In this document: positions 39,889 to 50,681 of the stretch, piece after piece
Layout of the letters: each line of letters starts with the position of its first letter
Position numbering within the stretch: the first letter of the stretch is position 1
Source: Bacteroidota bacterium
GTDB lineage: Bacteria; Bacteroidota; Bacteroidia; Chitinophagales; Chitinophagaceae
Assembly: GCA_026391195.1 (NCBI GenBank)
Contig: JAPLEI010000100.1
Span: forward strand, 1 to 64,000
Length of the DNA: 64,000 nt
Direction of reading: 5' to 3'
The notes under the pieces: generated by a model
Seen by the model: the letters and a program-made list of their open reading frames with translations, nothing else
Database searches by the model: none
What the model was told of the DNA's origin: nothing
Position numbers and translations under genes: made by a program

Positions 39889-42800
39889 AAGGAAGCTCTG
39901 ATTCCAAAGTTTAATTGTAAAGGAGAAGGAAGGGTTCCATAATCAAAACCAAAAGCACCTACCCCCAAACTTCCGGCGGTATTACCATTCACTGCCGGAT
40001 CTGCTCCGCTATAGTTGGTAAGCAATACCAAATCGTTGCCTGTAACAAACACACTCAACAATTTAATTCGCTTCACAAAGGTTTTAGGGAAGGTATAATT
40101 CAATGTTACATCCCGTAACCGGAACCAGTTCACATTGCGCTCTATAAAGGCCTCTTCTGGCATGGTTGAATAGTACTGGTCGTTGAAAGCCGGTATCACT
40201 GCAATGGCATTTGGCGTAGGCGTTGCGGAATTCTGCAAGCCGTCGTTCAACACACCCGAAATAACCCGCGGGGTATAACGATCTTCCGTTAACTTACTCT
40301 TACCAATCCGTGTGAGGTAGGCATTCGTACCATTGAAAATATCACCACCCACTTTCAAATCCCAAAGCATACTGAGTCTCCAATTACCCCAACGAACAGT
40401 GTTGTTCCAACCAAGGGTAAACGCAGGATTGCGATCGCCAGCAACCGTGAAAACACCGTTCCCAACTGGCAAACCATTAGAAGGATTAATTAAGATTTGA
40501 CCAGCATTATTTTTTGCATATCCAAAAGCTGTAATTGAAGTGGTAGGTCCACCAAATGTTAAACCACCTCGTGCATTTCCATATAGCCAGGTATCAGAAA
40601 TATAATACTCGGCAACATTTTTTGGAAGTCCAATTACTTCATTCCACATCCGGTTAAAGTTGAAACGCATGTTCCAAACCAATCCTTTTTTACGGATTAC
40701 ATCATAGTCAAGGCTTAACTCAATACCCTGATTAAGCGTGCTGGCAGCATTCTGCGTATTTAAAACGAAACCAGTACCATAACTCAAGCGGAAGGCTTGA
40801 ATGATTTGACCCGTATTCTTTGTGTTGTAATAAGTAACATCCAGGTTTAACCGATTATTAAGCAATCGGAATTCCGTACCCACCTCATACGTGCGTTGTC
40901 TTTCGGGTGCCAAATCAGGACTGTTGTTGAAGAATCCGTATGAGAATCCACCACCACTGGCAAAATTATTAACGAATACAGATTGCGTTGAATAGGGTGT
41001 ATTGAGGCGAGCCGTTCCAGCCAGAGAGGTCCGCAGCTTCCAGTAATTAATTAATCCATTGGTTTTTAATGAGGGGAAGATATCACTCATAATTAAACTC
41101 AAACTTGCACCCGGGTAATTGTACTGTCGATTTTGAACCGGCAGTGTAGAGGCTTCTTCAAAACGATGGGTGTAACTAAAGAAGGCATAGTTTTTATAAC
41201 TCACGGCAAATTCACCAAAATAGGCGTTCTGACGAAGAATTTGTTGGTTGTATTCGCCATAAGCATTCCGTAGCAAACGCAAACGAGTATTTCTGCGCGT
41301 AACATTGCTATCCATATAATTGCCAACAATTCCTTGTAAGTCACGATCGGTAACCAAAACCTGCGTTCCTCCTACTACCGGATCGCCATTGGCATCCCGT
41401 GGTGTGCGGTACATTTTCCCATCTGTAGAGTTAACATTATCTATAATATTGGTTCCTGAAACAGCCCACATGCGGGTTTCATAATTCTGCCACATCGTTC
41501 CCACCATCAAACGCAGACTCAGATCTTTGCCAATATTTTTTTTGAAAGTAGAAGTAATGGTATGATTATAGCCAATGTATTTTCTCCAATATTGGTCTAA
41601 GTTACCCCCCGATCCGGCTGAAACGTAGAATGACTGCGGATGATAGAACCAATAACCATTTAGATCATAGGTATCATATCCGAAACGGCCAGAGATGGTC
41701 CACCATTTGGTAGGATTAATGTTGATTCCCAATGTTGCAGTGATACGGTCGGTTTGATCGTATGCCCGATTCTTTTTAACGTTGAACAAGGGATTGTCAA
41801 TTTCTGCATTGGCAGACAAACCAGAATATAGGTCAAGCTTATCGCCGGTTGAAAGGTCTTCATAATTACGAATATCATTGTTGTTGGGCCAGGATAATAG
41901 AGAAAGCAGATAACCTCCCGCACTTCTTAGCACTTTATTATTTTCTGAGCGGATATAAGCAAGTGAAGGTATTAATTCAACTTTGTCTTTAAATAATTTA
42001 GTGGTATTGCTGATACGCAGATTATAGCGACGGAATGTATTTTCAGGCACTACACCCTCCTGATCAAAATAACTGGCAGAAATGCGGAAAACAGATTTTT
42101 TAACCCCGAAGTCCATCCCCAAATTGTGCGTTTGTGCACGACCTGTTCGGAAGAATTGGTTTTTATTATCATACAGCTGAGTGCCTGCAGCCCAACGAGG
42201 ACCAAAATAAGAAAATAGGTTAGACGGATTATTATTCTGACCATTGGAATATTCGTCATTTACCTGAGGCCAACGGGTTACTTTCTGAATACGAAAACTA
42301 TTGTCGTACTGAATTGCCAGTTTATTATTTTTAGCCTTTTTGGTTGTAATTAAAATAGCCCCGGAACTCGCCTGGCTTCCGTATAAAGCAGTAGCCTCAG
42401 GCCCTTTTAATATAGTAATGGTTTCAATATCATTCGGATTAATATCTGCAATCCGATTCTGATAGTCGTTATTCCGGTTAGGTCTGTCTGATGCAAGCCC
42501 AACACCCTGACCTCCACTAGAGGTTTCGTTTACTGTTTGGTTATCAAGAATAACACCATCTACTACATACAAGGGTTGGTTACTAAGAGACAATGAATTG
42601 AAACCACGAAGCACAACAGAAGAAGATGCACCTGCAACTCCTGAAGTTTGGTCGAGCGTTAAACCAGCTACACGACCTTGTAATCCGTTCAGGAAGTTCT
42701 CACGCTGAGTCTCCTGCAATTCTTCTCCTTTTACCGTTTGGGTCGAATACCCGAGCGAACGAGGATTTCGCTTAATATCCATGGCAGTTACTACTACCTC

Positions 42801-43115
42801 TCCCATCGTATTATCCGATACCCCAAGCTTCACATTTATGGATGGAGCAGATCCAACTTTAATGTCTTTGGTGGTATACCCCACATACGAGAACTGTAAT
42901 ATTTCCCCTTCAGAAGCCTGAATAGAAAATTTACCATTGGCATCCGTTTGGGTAAGTCTTCTTGTTCCCCTGATTTTTACAGTTGCCCCTGCCAGAGGAG
43001 ATTGATTATCTTCTGCGATGATTGTTCCAGAGACTGTCTTCATCTGTGCCTGCGAAACGGGCATCCACAGAAAAAACATGGAAATTATCGCTAATAAGAA
43101 GCGCGATTTTCTCAT
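39885..43115 (-). CDS. SusC/RagA TonB-dependent outer-membrane receptor
   Basis: 'KTVSGTIIAEDNQSPLAGATVKIRGT', plug 'ILKGPEATALYGSQASSGAILITTKK'; ends with RASF. Confidence 0.97.
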   Translation of the reverse strand: MRKSRFLLAIISMFFLWMPVSQAQMKTVSGTIIAEDNQSPLAGATVKIRGTRRLTQTDANGKFSIQASEGEILQFSYVGYTTKDIKVGSAPSINVKLGVSDNTMGEVVVTAMDIKRNPRSLGYSTQTVKGEELQETQRENFLNGLQGRVAGLTLDQTSGVAGASSSVVLRGFNSLSLSNQPLYVVDGVILDNQTVNETSSGGQGVGLASDRPNRNNDYQNRIADINPNDIETITILKGPEATALYGSQASSGAILITTKKAKNNKLAIQYDNSFRIQKVTRWPQVNDEYSNGQNNNPSNLFSYFGPRWAAGTQLYDNKNQFFRTGRAQTHNLGMDFGVKKSVFRISASYFDQEGVVPENTFRRYNLRISNTTKLFKDKVELIPSLAYIRSENNKVLRSAGGYLLSLLSWPNNNDIRNYEDLSTGDKLDLYSGLSANAEIDNPLFNVKKNRAYDQTDRITATLGININPTKWWTISGRFGYDTYDLNGYWFYHPQSFYVSAGSGGNLDQYWRKYIGYNHTITSTFKKNIGKDLSLRLMVGTMWQNYETRMWAVSGTNIIDNVNSTDGKMYRTPRDANGDPVVGGTQVLVTDRDLQGIVGNYMDSNVTRRNTRLRLLRNAYGEYNQQILRQNAYFGEFAVSYKNYAFFSYTHRFEEASTLPVQNRQYNYPGASLSLIMSDIFPSLKTNGLINYWKLRTSLAGTARLNTPYSTQSVFVNNFASGGGFSYGFFNNSPDLAPERQRTYEVGTEFRLLNNRLNLDVTYYNTKNTGQIIQAFRLSYGTGFVLNTQNAASTLNQGIELSLDYDVIRKKGLVWNMRFNFNRMWNEVIGLPKNVAEYYISDTWLYGNARGGLTFGGPTTSITAFGYAKNNAGQILINPSNGLPVGNGVFTVAGDRNPAFTLGWNNTVRWGNWRLSMLWDLKVGGDIFNGTNAYLTRIGKSKLTEDRYTPRVISGVLNDGLQNSATPTPNAIAVIPAFNDQYYSTMPEEAFIERNVNWFRLRDVTLNYTFPKTFVKRIKLLSVFVTGNDLVLLTNYSGADPAVNGNTAGSLGVGAFGFDYGTLPSPLQLNFGIRASF

Positions 43116-43537
43116 ATTACCTAATTTTAGTTTGGTTAAATTAACACCGAATCCGCGTTGCGGACTGAAATGTTAAACATATGCAAAATAGGGAATTTTT
43201 TTTAAATACTTTCTTTTTAATGGATGAGCGGAATAAAATAAATACTATTTTATTTTTATGTGTAAAACGTTATTATTAATTGGATAGCATAATCAAACGA
43301 GAGCGTACACCCAATTTCGTATTGTTCTAACTAACAGATGTGCTGCATTTAATTGCCCCCAGCAGTTGAGTATCAATCACATCATTTGCAATCATTTTTG
43401 AGGAGGAGTTAGGGAGCATGCATATACCGGTAAACAATTTCTTGGTTTGGGATAATCAGCATCCTACTCGCGACAAATTTCGCTGCCGCAACTGATTGCT
43501 AAACAATAACGGCAGCTGTGTAGGACGGCATTAAAAA

Positions 43538-45025
43538 CTAATGACTGGTAGCATGTTCCACCATCAACTCCCACTCTTTCAGCAAAGGATGCTGATGCTC
43601 TTTTTTCACAATAGCTTCCATCTTACGGATTATTTTTGGAAAGCGGCTGGCAATATCTTCTCGTTCAGCAGGATCCCGCTCTAAATCGAATAACATCCAA
43701 GACTGCCCAGGATTTTTTCGGATGTCTTTTTTTACCCCTTTCCATTTCCCCATCCGAACTGCTAGTTGTCCGCCTGTTTCGGGAAACTCAAAGTATAAAA
43801 ATGGATGTTGCTGCTGTGCAGCATTGTTTCCCAGTAAAGTAGGCAGCATAGAAATGCCATCGGTTGCCGGAATAGTTTGCTGCGTAAGCGCTGCAAAAGT
43901 TGCCATCCAATCGTATTGAACCGAAATATGATCCGACACAGCACCCGCAGCAATATGTCCGGGCCATCGGGCAATCATGGGTACGCGGATACCCCCTTCG
44001 AATAATTCTCCTTTGGTTCCCCGCAATGCACCATTGCTATTGAAAAAAGGCGTATTGGCTCCGCCTATATCAAACGTAGCACCGTTATCACTCGAAAAAA
44101 TTACCAGTGTATTGCTATCTAATTTTCGGTCAGCCAACAGTCCGAGTATTTTACCCACCTGGGCATCTAAATACGTAATCATAGCCGCATAGGCAGATAG
44201 GGGATATCGCTGGGGGGCATAGCCTTTTTGACCATAATAAGAACGCTCCTCAAAAACTCCCTCGTATAATTTGCGCAACGAATCGGGTATCTGCAGAGAG
44301 AGATGCGGCAAAGTATAGGGTAGATATAGAAAGAAGGGTTCCTTGGCATGCTGCTCAATAAATCCCATCGCCTTTTCGGTTAGTTTATCGGGGGCATATA
44401 TTTTCTGCTGATAATACGCAAATGCACTATCGGTAGCAGTTGTACTATCGATGGGCCGATGAACTTTTATTTCAGTATTACCCAGCATATCTTTTTTGCC
44501 ATTATCCCATAAATGGGTAGGATAATAATTATGTGCCTGTTTTTGATCGAGGTAGCCATAGGCAACATCAAAGCCCTGACTATTGGGATTGCCGGAATTA
44601 TTGTTCATGCCCAATCCCCATTTGCCAATGATAGCCGTAGCATACCCGGCCTGCTTTAGTAAGTGAGCCATTGTAAAAGTTCCGGCTGGCAAGGGCATTT
44701 GTCCTCGCTCGGTAGAATCGGCATAACCACCCAATTCAAAATTACCCCGAATGGCTGCGTGGCCTGGGTGCTTGCCGGTTAATAACATGCAACGAGAAGG
44801 GGCGCATACCGGTGCTCCGGCATAATGTTGCGTAAACCGAATGCCGGCTGCTGCCAACTGATCGAGATAAGGGGTTTTTATTTTTTGCTGTCCATACGAT
44901 CCCAATTCGCCATAACCCAAATCATCCGCATATATAAAGACAATGTTAGGCCTACGTTGGGCCCATGTAGAATTGACAACAAGCAGGAAAAGGGAAAAAA
45001 TAATATGAAAACGATAATACTTCAA
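43538..45025 (-). CDS. Sulfatase (arylsulfatase-like, S1 family)
   Basis: 'RPNIVFIYADDLGYGELGSYGQQKIKTPYLDQLA'; CAPSR motif; 'IFSSDNGA'. Confidence 0.95.
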   Translation of the reverse strand: MKYYRFHIIFSLFLLVVNSTWAQRRPNIVFIYADDLGYGELGSYGQQKIKTPYLDQLAAAGIRFTQHYAGAPVCAPSRCMLLTGKHPGHAAIRGNFELGGYADSTERGQMPLPAGTFTMAHLLKQAGYATAIIGKWGLGMNNNSGNPNSQGFDVAYGYLDQKQAHNYYPTHLWDNGKKDMLGNTEIKVHRPIDSTTATDSAFAYYQQKIYAPDKLTEKAMGFIEQHAKEPFFLYLPYTLPHLSLQIPDSLRKLYEGVFEERSYYGQKGYAPQRYPLSAYAAMITYLDAQVGKILGLLADRKLDSNTLVIFSSDNGATFDIGGANTPFFNSNGALRGTKGELFEGGIRVPMIARWPGHIAAGAVSDHISVQYDWMATFAALTQQTIPATDGISMLPTLLGNNAAQQQHPFLYFEFPETGGQLAVRMGKWKGVKKDIRKNPGQSWMLFDLERDPAEREDIASRFPKIIRKMEAIVKKEHQHPLLKEWELMVEHATSH

Positions 45026-45274
45026 AGCAGTCCAATATACCCTGAAAGTAATAAAGTAAATGCGTTTAAATGATTAATCAATATATATTAAAAATAGCAT
45101 ATTCATAAGCCCGTTTTTTCCATACTCGATTGCCGATTGAGTAAAAAAAGAATTTATTAACATTTTAAATGAAAATTTTTAAATATTAATTATGTATATT
45201 AAATTGATTATCATTATTTTAGGCAGTTTGATTAAATTAATTTATTGATTGACTCAAAAAAATTTATATTCCTT

Positions 45275-45282
45275 TAACTTTG
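45275..45282 (+). promoter_or_regulatory. Bacteroidota-type -7 element (TAACTTTG) upstream of the susC homologue
   Basis: Exact TAnnTTTG match with TTG at 45249-45251; gap of 23 nt is slightly longer than usual. Confidence 0.5.
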
Positions 45283-45339
45283 CGTTCCCTATTTTGTTAT
45301 AGGGATGTTAACAAAAGGACATTTAACTAAAACTACATT

Positions 45340-48336
45340 ATGAGAAAATTACTCACAACACTTTTTTGTGTGTATGCGGTGCTGTTACAAGTAGCAGCCC
45401 AAAATCGCACGATTAAAGGAAAAGTTACTGATGCTAATAATTTGCCAGTAGCAAATGCTTCAGTAGTTGTAACCGGTGCTACATCCGGAACCACCACCGA
45501 TGCTGGTGGAAATTTTTCAATCAGTGTTCCTGCAAATGCAAAGTCACTGTCTATTTCCTCCTTAAATTTTGCCCCACAACAGGTATCCATTGGAGGTAAA
45601 TCAACGATTGCTGTTTCAATGGCAGCAAAATCCAACGATTTACAAGAAGTGGTAGTTACTGGTTATGGTACATCTAAAAAATCAGATTTAACCGGATCAG
45701 TAACCACTGTGAAAGCTGCAGACATTGAAAACCTGCCTTTTTCTTCAGTTGATAAGGCCTTACAAGGTAAGGTAGCTGGTTTACAATCGGTGGCCGCTTC
45801 CGGACAACCCGGTGCTTCTCAAAATATTATTATCCGTGGAGTTAGTTCCATCAGCGGTAGTAATAACCCTTTATGGGTAATTGACGGTATTCCTGTGAAT
45901 ATTGGGGATGCCTCTCGCTTGCAGACCACTGCTAACTTATTAAGTACGCTCAATCCCAATGACATTGAAAGTATCTCTGTTTTAAAAGATGCTGCTTCTC
46001 AGTCTATCTACGGAAGCCGCGCTGCCAATGGAGTTATAGTAGTTACTACCAAAAAAGGTAAGGCCGGTAAAACCAAATTCAGATTCGATACTGAATTAGG
46101 TCAATCTAATACCGCTTATACTAACCCAGCTTACCGCCCACTGAATGCCCAGGAATATGTAAATATTACTCGCGAAGGTTTGGTGAATTTAGGGGTAGCA
46201 CAAGCAACCATTGATGCCACCCTGGCTTCATTAGGAAGTACCAGTGGAGTTGATTATAACTGGTTAAACAATGTTAGCAGAAATGGTACCCAACAACAGT
46301 ACAACTTTAGTGCAGATGGCGGTAACGATAAAACAACTTTTTATCTTTCCGGTGGACGTTTTATTCAAGAAGGAACTACCATCAACTCGAAATTAACCCG
46401 AACCAACTTTAATGTTCGCATTAACAATAAAGCCACCGAACGCATAAATATTGGCTTTAACCTGAATGGTGGATATGTTAGTCAAAGAGCCCCACTGGCC
46501 GGTGGCGCTTTTGGTAATCCGGTTCTTTCTTCTTACTTCTTATTGCCTACTCGTTCTGCCTATAATACAGATGGCACTTACAATATCACCAATACAGGTG
46601 GCTTACACAACACCATCGCTTTAACAGAATGGGATAAGCGGTTTTTGAGACAAACCTCTTTAAGAGGTAGCGTGTATGGAGAATATAAGATTTTCGAAAA
46701 CCTGAAATTCAAAACTAATTTTGGCGTAGATTATAACGTATTGGAAGAAGATCAGTATAACAACCCATTACATGGTGATGGCGCCGCTTCAAACGGTAGA
46801 GCTTTTGCTTATTATACAAGATATTTCAACTGGGTATGGACCAATACCCTCGATTTGCAACAAAATATCACCAAAAATGGCGACCTGTCTTTGAATGCAC
46901 AAATTGGTTATGAATCACAAAAATCAAATGGCTACTTTACCTCACTGCAGTCTCAACAGTTTCCTCCTACCCTGGCGTTAACCTATCCTGCATCCGGTGC
47001 TAGTCCAACAACTGCCACCGCTTCGATTTCAGATTATTCATTTGCTTCTTCGTTTGCTACAGCAGCCATCAATTTCCAAAACAGATTTGTAATTTCAGGT
47101 AGCTTCCGTAGAGACGGTTCTTCTAAATTCAGCTCGAACTTTAAATATGGTAACTTTTATTCAATAGGAGGTACCTGGAATATTGATCGGGAGAAGTTTA
47201 TGCAGAACAACCGGTTTTTCACTCAGCTGAAACTCCGTTCTTCTTATGGGGTGAATGGTAACAATACTGCCATTGGTAACTACGACGCCTTACCATTATA
47301 TGGTTATGGCTTTAATTACAACCAATTGCCAGGTAGTGCGCCTTCTAACGTAGGTAACCCTATTTTATCTTGGGAATTGAATAAGCCATTCAATATCGGC
47401 TTAGACATGAGTTTCTTAAAAAGCAGAGTAAGCATCACTGCTGAATACTATACCAGAACTACTTCCGACCTTTTATTAGGAGTTCCGCTTTCCAGAACTT
47501 CCGGATTCAGCACTGCCACCCGGAACATCGGTTCTATGGAAAACAAAGGATTTGAACTTACATTAAATGTTATACCAGTTCAAACTAAGAACACTCGTTG
47601 GGATATAGATTTCAACTTTGCGAATAATAAAAATCAGGTGTTGAGTTTACCAGATGGTAACGACATCGTGAATGGATCTTTCCTAATCAGACAAGGCGTT
47701 GCCCTCAACTCTTTCTTCTTAAGAGAGTGGGCTGGTGTTGATGCTGCCAACGGAGATCCACTTTGGTATGCAGATGACAAAAGAGGTTCAACTACAAATA
47801 TTTATCCAGGAGTTGCTGCCAGAGTAATTGCAGGTAACGCCCAGCCAAAATATTTTGGATCATTGGCTACCAGCGTAAACTTTAAAGGGTTCTATCTGCA
47901 AGTTTCCTTCTACTACAACTACGGTAATAAAGTGTATGATACCTGGGGAAGCTATTACTTAGGATCTGGATTTGGAGCCGTGTATAATAAAGTAGCTCGT
48001 CAAATGAATCGTTGGATGAAACCAGGCGATGTTACCGATATTCCTAAATACATCTACAACGGTAATAAAAACTTCCAAAGTTCTTCAACCTTCTACTTGA
48101 ACGATGGCGATTTTGTTCGCTTACGTGAATTACAAGTTGGGTATACGATACCAAAAGAAGTATTAGCAAAAGCGAAAATTACCAGTGCTAACTTCTATGT
48201 GAGAGGAACGAACCTGTTTACTTGGGTAAAAGACAAAAACATACCTTTTGATCCAGAGCAAGGAACAGGAAGCGCCACTAACTTGAACGTTTTTATTCCG
48301 AGAACAGTTACTGTAGGACTTAATATCACTTTTTAA
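45340..48336 (+). CDS. SusC/RagA TonB-dependent outer-membrane receptor
   Basis: 'NRTIKGKVTDANNLPVANASVVVTGATSGTTTDAGGNF', 'VLKDAASQSIYGSRAANGVIVVTTKKG'. Confidence 0.97.
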   Translation: MRKLLTTLFCVYAVLLQVAAQNRTIKGKVTDANNLPVANASVVVTGATSGTTTDAGGNFSISVPANAKSLSISSLNFAPQQVSIGGKSTIAVSMAAKSNDLQEVVVTGYGTSKKSDLTGSVTTVKAADIENLPFSSVDKALQGKVAGLQSVAASGQPGASQNIIIRGVSSISGSNNPLWVIDGIPVNIGDASRLQTTANLLSTLNPNDIESISVLKDAASQSIYGSRAANGVIVVTTKKGKAGKTKFRFDTELGQSNTAYTNPAYRPLNAQEYVNITREGLVNLGVAQATIDATLASLGSTSGVDYNWLNNVSRNGTQQQYNFSADGGNDKTTFYLSGGRFIQEGTTINSKLTRTNFNVRINNKATERINIGFNLNGGYVSQRAPLAGGAFGNPVLSSYFLLPTRSAYNTDGTYNITNTGGLHNTIALTEWDKRFLRQTSLRGSVYGEYKIFENLKFKTNFGVDYNVLEEDQYNNPLHGDGAASNGRAFAYYTRYFNWVWTNTLDLQQNITKNGDLSLNAQIGYESQKSNGYFTSLQSQQFPPTLALTYPASGASPTTATASISDYSFASSFATAAINFQNRFVISGSFRRDGSSKFSSNFKYGNFYSIGGTWNIDREKFMQNNRFFTQLKLRSSYGVNGNNTAIGNYDALPLYGYGFNYNQLPGSAPSNVGNPILSWELNKPFNIGLDMSFLKSRVSITAEYYTRTTSDLLLGVPLSRTSGFSTATRNIGSMENKGFELTLNVIPVQTKNTRWDIDFNFANNKNQVLSLPDGNDIVNGSFLIRQGVALNSFFLREWAGVDAANGDPLWYADDKRGSTTNIYPGVAARVIAGNAQPKYFGSLATSVNFKGFYLQVSFYYNYGNKVYDTWGSYYLGSGFGAVYNKVARQMNRWMKPGDVTDIPKYIYNGNKNFQSSSTFYLNDGDFVRLRELQVGYTIPKEVLAKAKITSANFYVRGTNLFTWVKDKNIPFDPEQGTGSATNLNVFIPRTVTVGLNITF

Positions 48337-48364
48337 TTAATACAGATAACTTAAATAATTATAT

Positions 48365-49774
48365 ATGAAACATAACATAACCACTAAACTGTTACCCATT
48401 GTAATATTACTGGTAACAATGGCCTCCTGTAGTAAGAGTTTTGTTGAATTAACTCCTCCCACTTCTCTTACCCCTTCACAGGCTTTATCAACTGAAGCGG
48501 ATTTGCTGGTTGCTCTTCGGGGTGCCTATGCCGGTTTGCGCGGAGTTGATTTTTACGGAAGATCTATCCCAGTAATGGGTGATATCATGGCCGACAATGC
48601 GTATCAATCTGCATTGAACACCAACCGATATACTTTCTTCAACGACTACAGCACCACCAAGGGCTGTACCGCCGGAGACGGAAATGTATTGGGAATGTGG
48701 ACTTCTGGATACAGCACTATTCTGCGTGCGAATAATATTATCAATTCGAGCTTAGCTGCTAATGCAAATATTGATCAATATAAAGGAGAAGCATATGCTA
48801 TTAGAGCATTGTGCTATTTCACACTGGTACGTAATTTCGCTACTCCGTATGCTGACAATCCTGCTGCTTTAGGTGTTCCTATAGTCACTACCTATAACCC
48901 AGATTTAAAGCCCGGCAGAAGCAAAGTATCTGAAGTATATGCTCTGATGATAGACGACTTAAACAAGGCGTATACCTTGATGACTAAATACTCAAACTCT
49001 TCTCAATTCAGCAAATACGCTGCCAAAGGTCTTCAGGCAAAAATATACCTGAATATGGGAGATAAAACCAATGCAAAAGCAGCCGCACTGGATGTGATTA
49101 ACAATGGTGGATTTACCCTGGTTACTCCAACTACCCACGCTGCCTATTGGGCAAGTGCAACCGTTAGAACAGATAAGTTAGAAACCCTGTTTGAGGTTTC
49201 TTCTGATGCGGTTGCTAACCTGGCATTTGATGCTCTTAGCTACCTGTATAGCCAGGCAGGAAACTACGGAGACTTGCTTTGTGCAGATGATTTGTACAAT
49301 TCTTTTGATGCAACCGATGCTAGAAAAGCACTTTATTTTCCAACAACCCGTGCAGGAGTTCCTGTATTTGGTGTTAATAAATATCCTGTTATTTCCGGCG
49401 ACCTGAGCGATACGAAAGTATTACGCCTAAGTGAACTGTATTTAATCGCTTCTGAAGCTTCTTTGCCAGCAAATGAAGGAGATGCATTAACGTATGTTAA
49501 TTTTCTAACTTTCAGAAGAGGCGCAAATACAATTACTTCCTCAGGAACTCAGTTGTTCGAAGATGTTATCAAAGAAAGAAGAAAAGAACTGGCATTTGAA
49601 GGAGATCGCTTCCACGATTACCAGCGCTTGAAAAGAGATATCACTCGCTCTACTAACTATCCGGCTACTTCCAGAAGTATCCCTTACTCTACTTTTAGAA
49701 GATTACTTCCAATTCCACAAACAGAAGTGGATGCAAATCCTACGATAAAAGCACAGCAAAATCCTGGCTATTAA
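48365..49774 (+). CDS. SusD/RagB-like lipoprotein
   Basis: Lipobox MASCSKSFVELTPPTS; 'VIKERRKELAFEGDRFHDYQRLKRD ... RRLLPIPQTEVDANPTIKAQQNPGY'. Confidence 0.95.
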   Translation: MKHNITTKLLPIVILLVTMASCSKSFVELTPPTSLTPSQALSTEADLLVALRGAYAGLRGVDFYGRSIPVMGDIMADNAYQSALNTNRYTFFNDYSTTKGCTAGDGNVLGMWTSGYSTILRANNIINSSLAANANIDQYKGEAYAIRALCYFTLVRNFATPYADNPAALGVPIVTTYNPDLKPGRSKVSEVYALMIDDLNKAYTLMTKYSNSSQFSKYAAKGLQAKIYLNMGDKTNAKAAALDVINNGGFTLVTPTTHAAYWASATVRTDKLETLFEVSSDAVANLAFDALSYLYSQAGNYGDLLCADDLYNSFDATDARKALYFPTTRAGVPVFGVNKYPVISGDLSDTKVLRLSELYLIASEASLPANEGDALTYVNFLTFRRGANTITSSGTQLFEDVIKERRKELAFEGDRFHDYQRLKRDITRSTNYPATSRSIPYSTFRRLLPIPQTEVDANPTIKAQQNPGY

Positions 49775-49793
49775 TCGTTTACTACTTTTTATT

Positions 49794-49823
49794 AAAGGCT
49801 GCCCACTGGGCAGCCTTTTTTTT
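49794..49823 (+). terminator. Intrinsic terminator after the susCD pair
   Basis: AAAGGCTGCCC-ACT-GGGCAGCCTTTTTTTT, perfect 11-bp stem with U tract. Confidence 0.92.
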
Positions 49824-50541
49824 GCGGTTGACTAGCTATAAAAAAAATACTAGCTTTATAAAAATATTTAATCCGATAGCGATGAAAAAAAGTTTATTGA
49901 GTGTATTGCTGCTGGGGTATCTCTCAGGCTTTAGCCAAAACATTACCCAACTAAGTGATCCCGTTACCAATAAAAACTTTTCACTGGAGAAGTATTCAGA
50001 AATTAAAGGGAGTCCATTTATGATTGATAAATGGATCGAGGGCAGCGTAACCACCCCCAAGGGCATTTACCAAAAACTCTTGCTAAAATTTAATGCCTAC
50101 GACAACCTGCTGATTTTTAATAACAACGATGAACCCTACGAATTTCAGGAGACCATTCTAGCCTTCTCACTAATGCCTAAAACTGGAGACAACGCATCCA
50201 ATCTCAATTTTAAAAACGGCATTTCGGCTAACGGCATCCAGCCACAACAATTTATACAAGTGCTCGAAGAGGGAAAGATTAATCTGTATAAATATTTCGG
50301 CAAACAGGTATCTGAAATGAGCGAAATCAATGCAGGAATGGTTAAAACCTTTACCCCCAATATTAAATATTATATTGGCAATTCAGCTAACCTGAAATTT
50401 ACTAAACTAAACAGTAACGAATGTTTACAACTGATGGCCGACAAAAAAGAGTTGATTGATAAATATCTTGCCGAGAAAAAACTATCCCTGAAAAAAGAAA
50501 GTGATTTTGTTGAAATCATACATTATTACAATAGCCTTTAA
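49822..50541 (+). CDS. Hypothetical secreted protein; likely start 49882
   Basis: Signal peptide at the internal Met (MKKSLLSVLLLGYLSGFSQ). Confidence 0.6.
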   Translation: MRLTSYKKNTSFIKIFNPIAMKKSLLSVLLLGYLSGFSQNITQLSDPVTNKNFSLEKYSEIKGSPFMIDKWIEGSVTTPKGIYQKLLLKFNAYDNLLIFNNNDEPYEFQETILAFSLMPKTGDNASNLNFKNGISANGIQPQQFIQVLEEGKINLYKYFGKQVSEMSEINAGMVKTFTPNIKYYIGNSANLKFTKLNSNECLQLMADKKELIDKYLAEKKLSLKKESDFVEIIHYYNSL

Positions 50542-50681
50542 GTGCAATAGGATAATAATGCCTATCCCATTATCAATATTGCCGTAGCATCCCTCCAGCA
50601 GATATCGAAGGGGCATCCCACTAAAGTAAATGCCTGATTAGCTACTGTGATAAAAACGAAATCACCCAAGGCAGTTTACTA

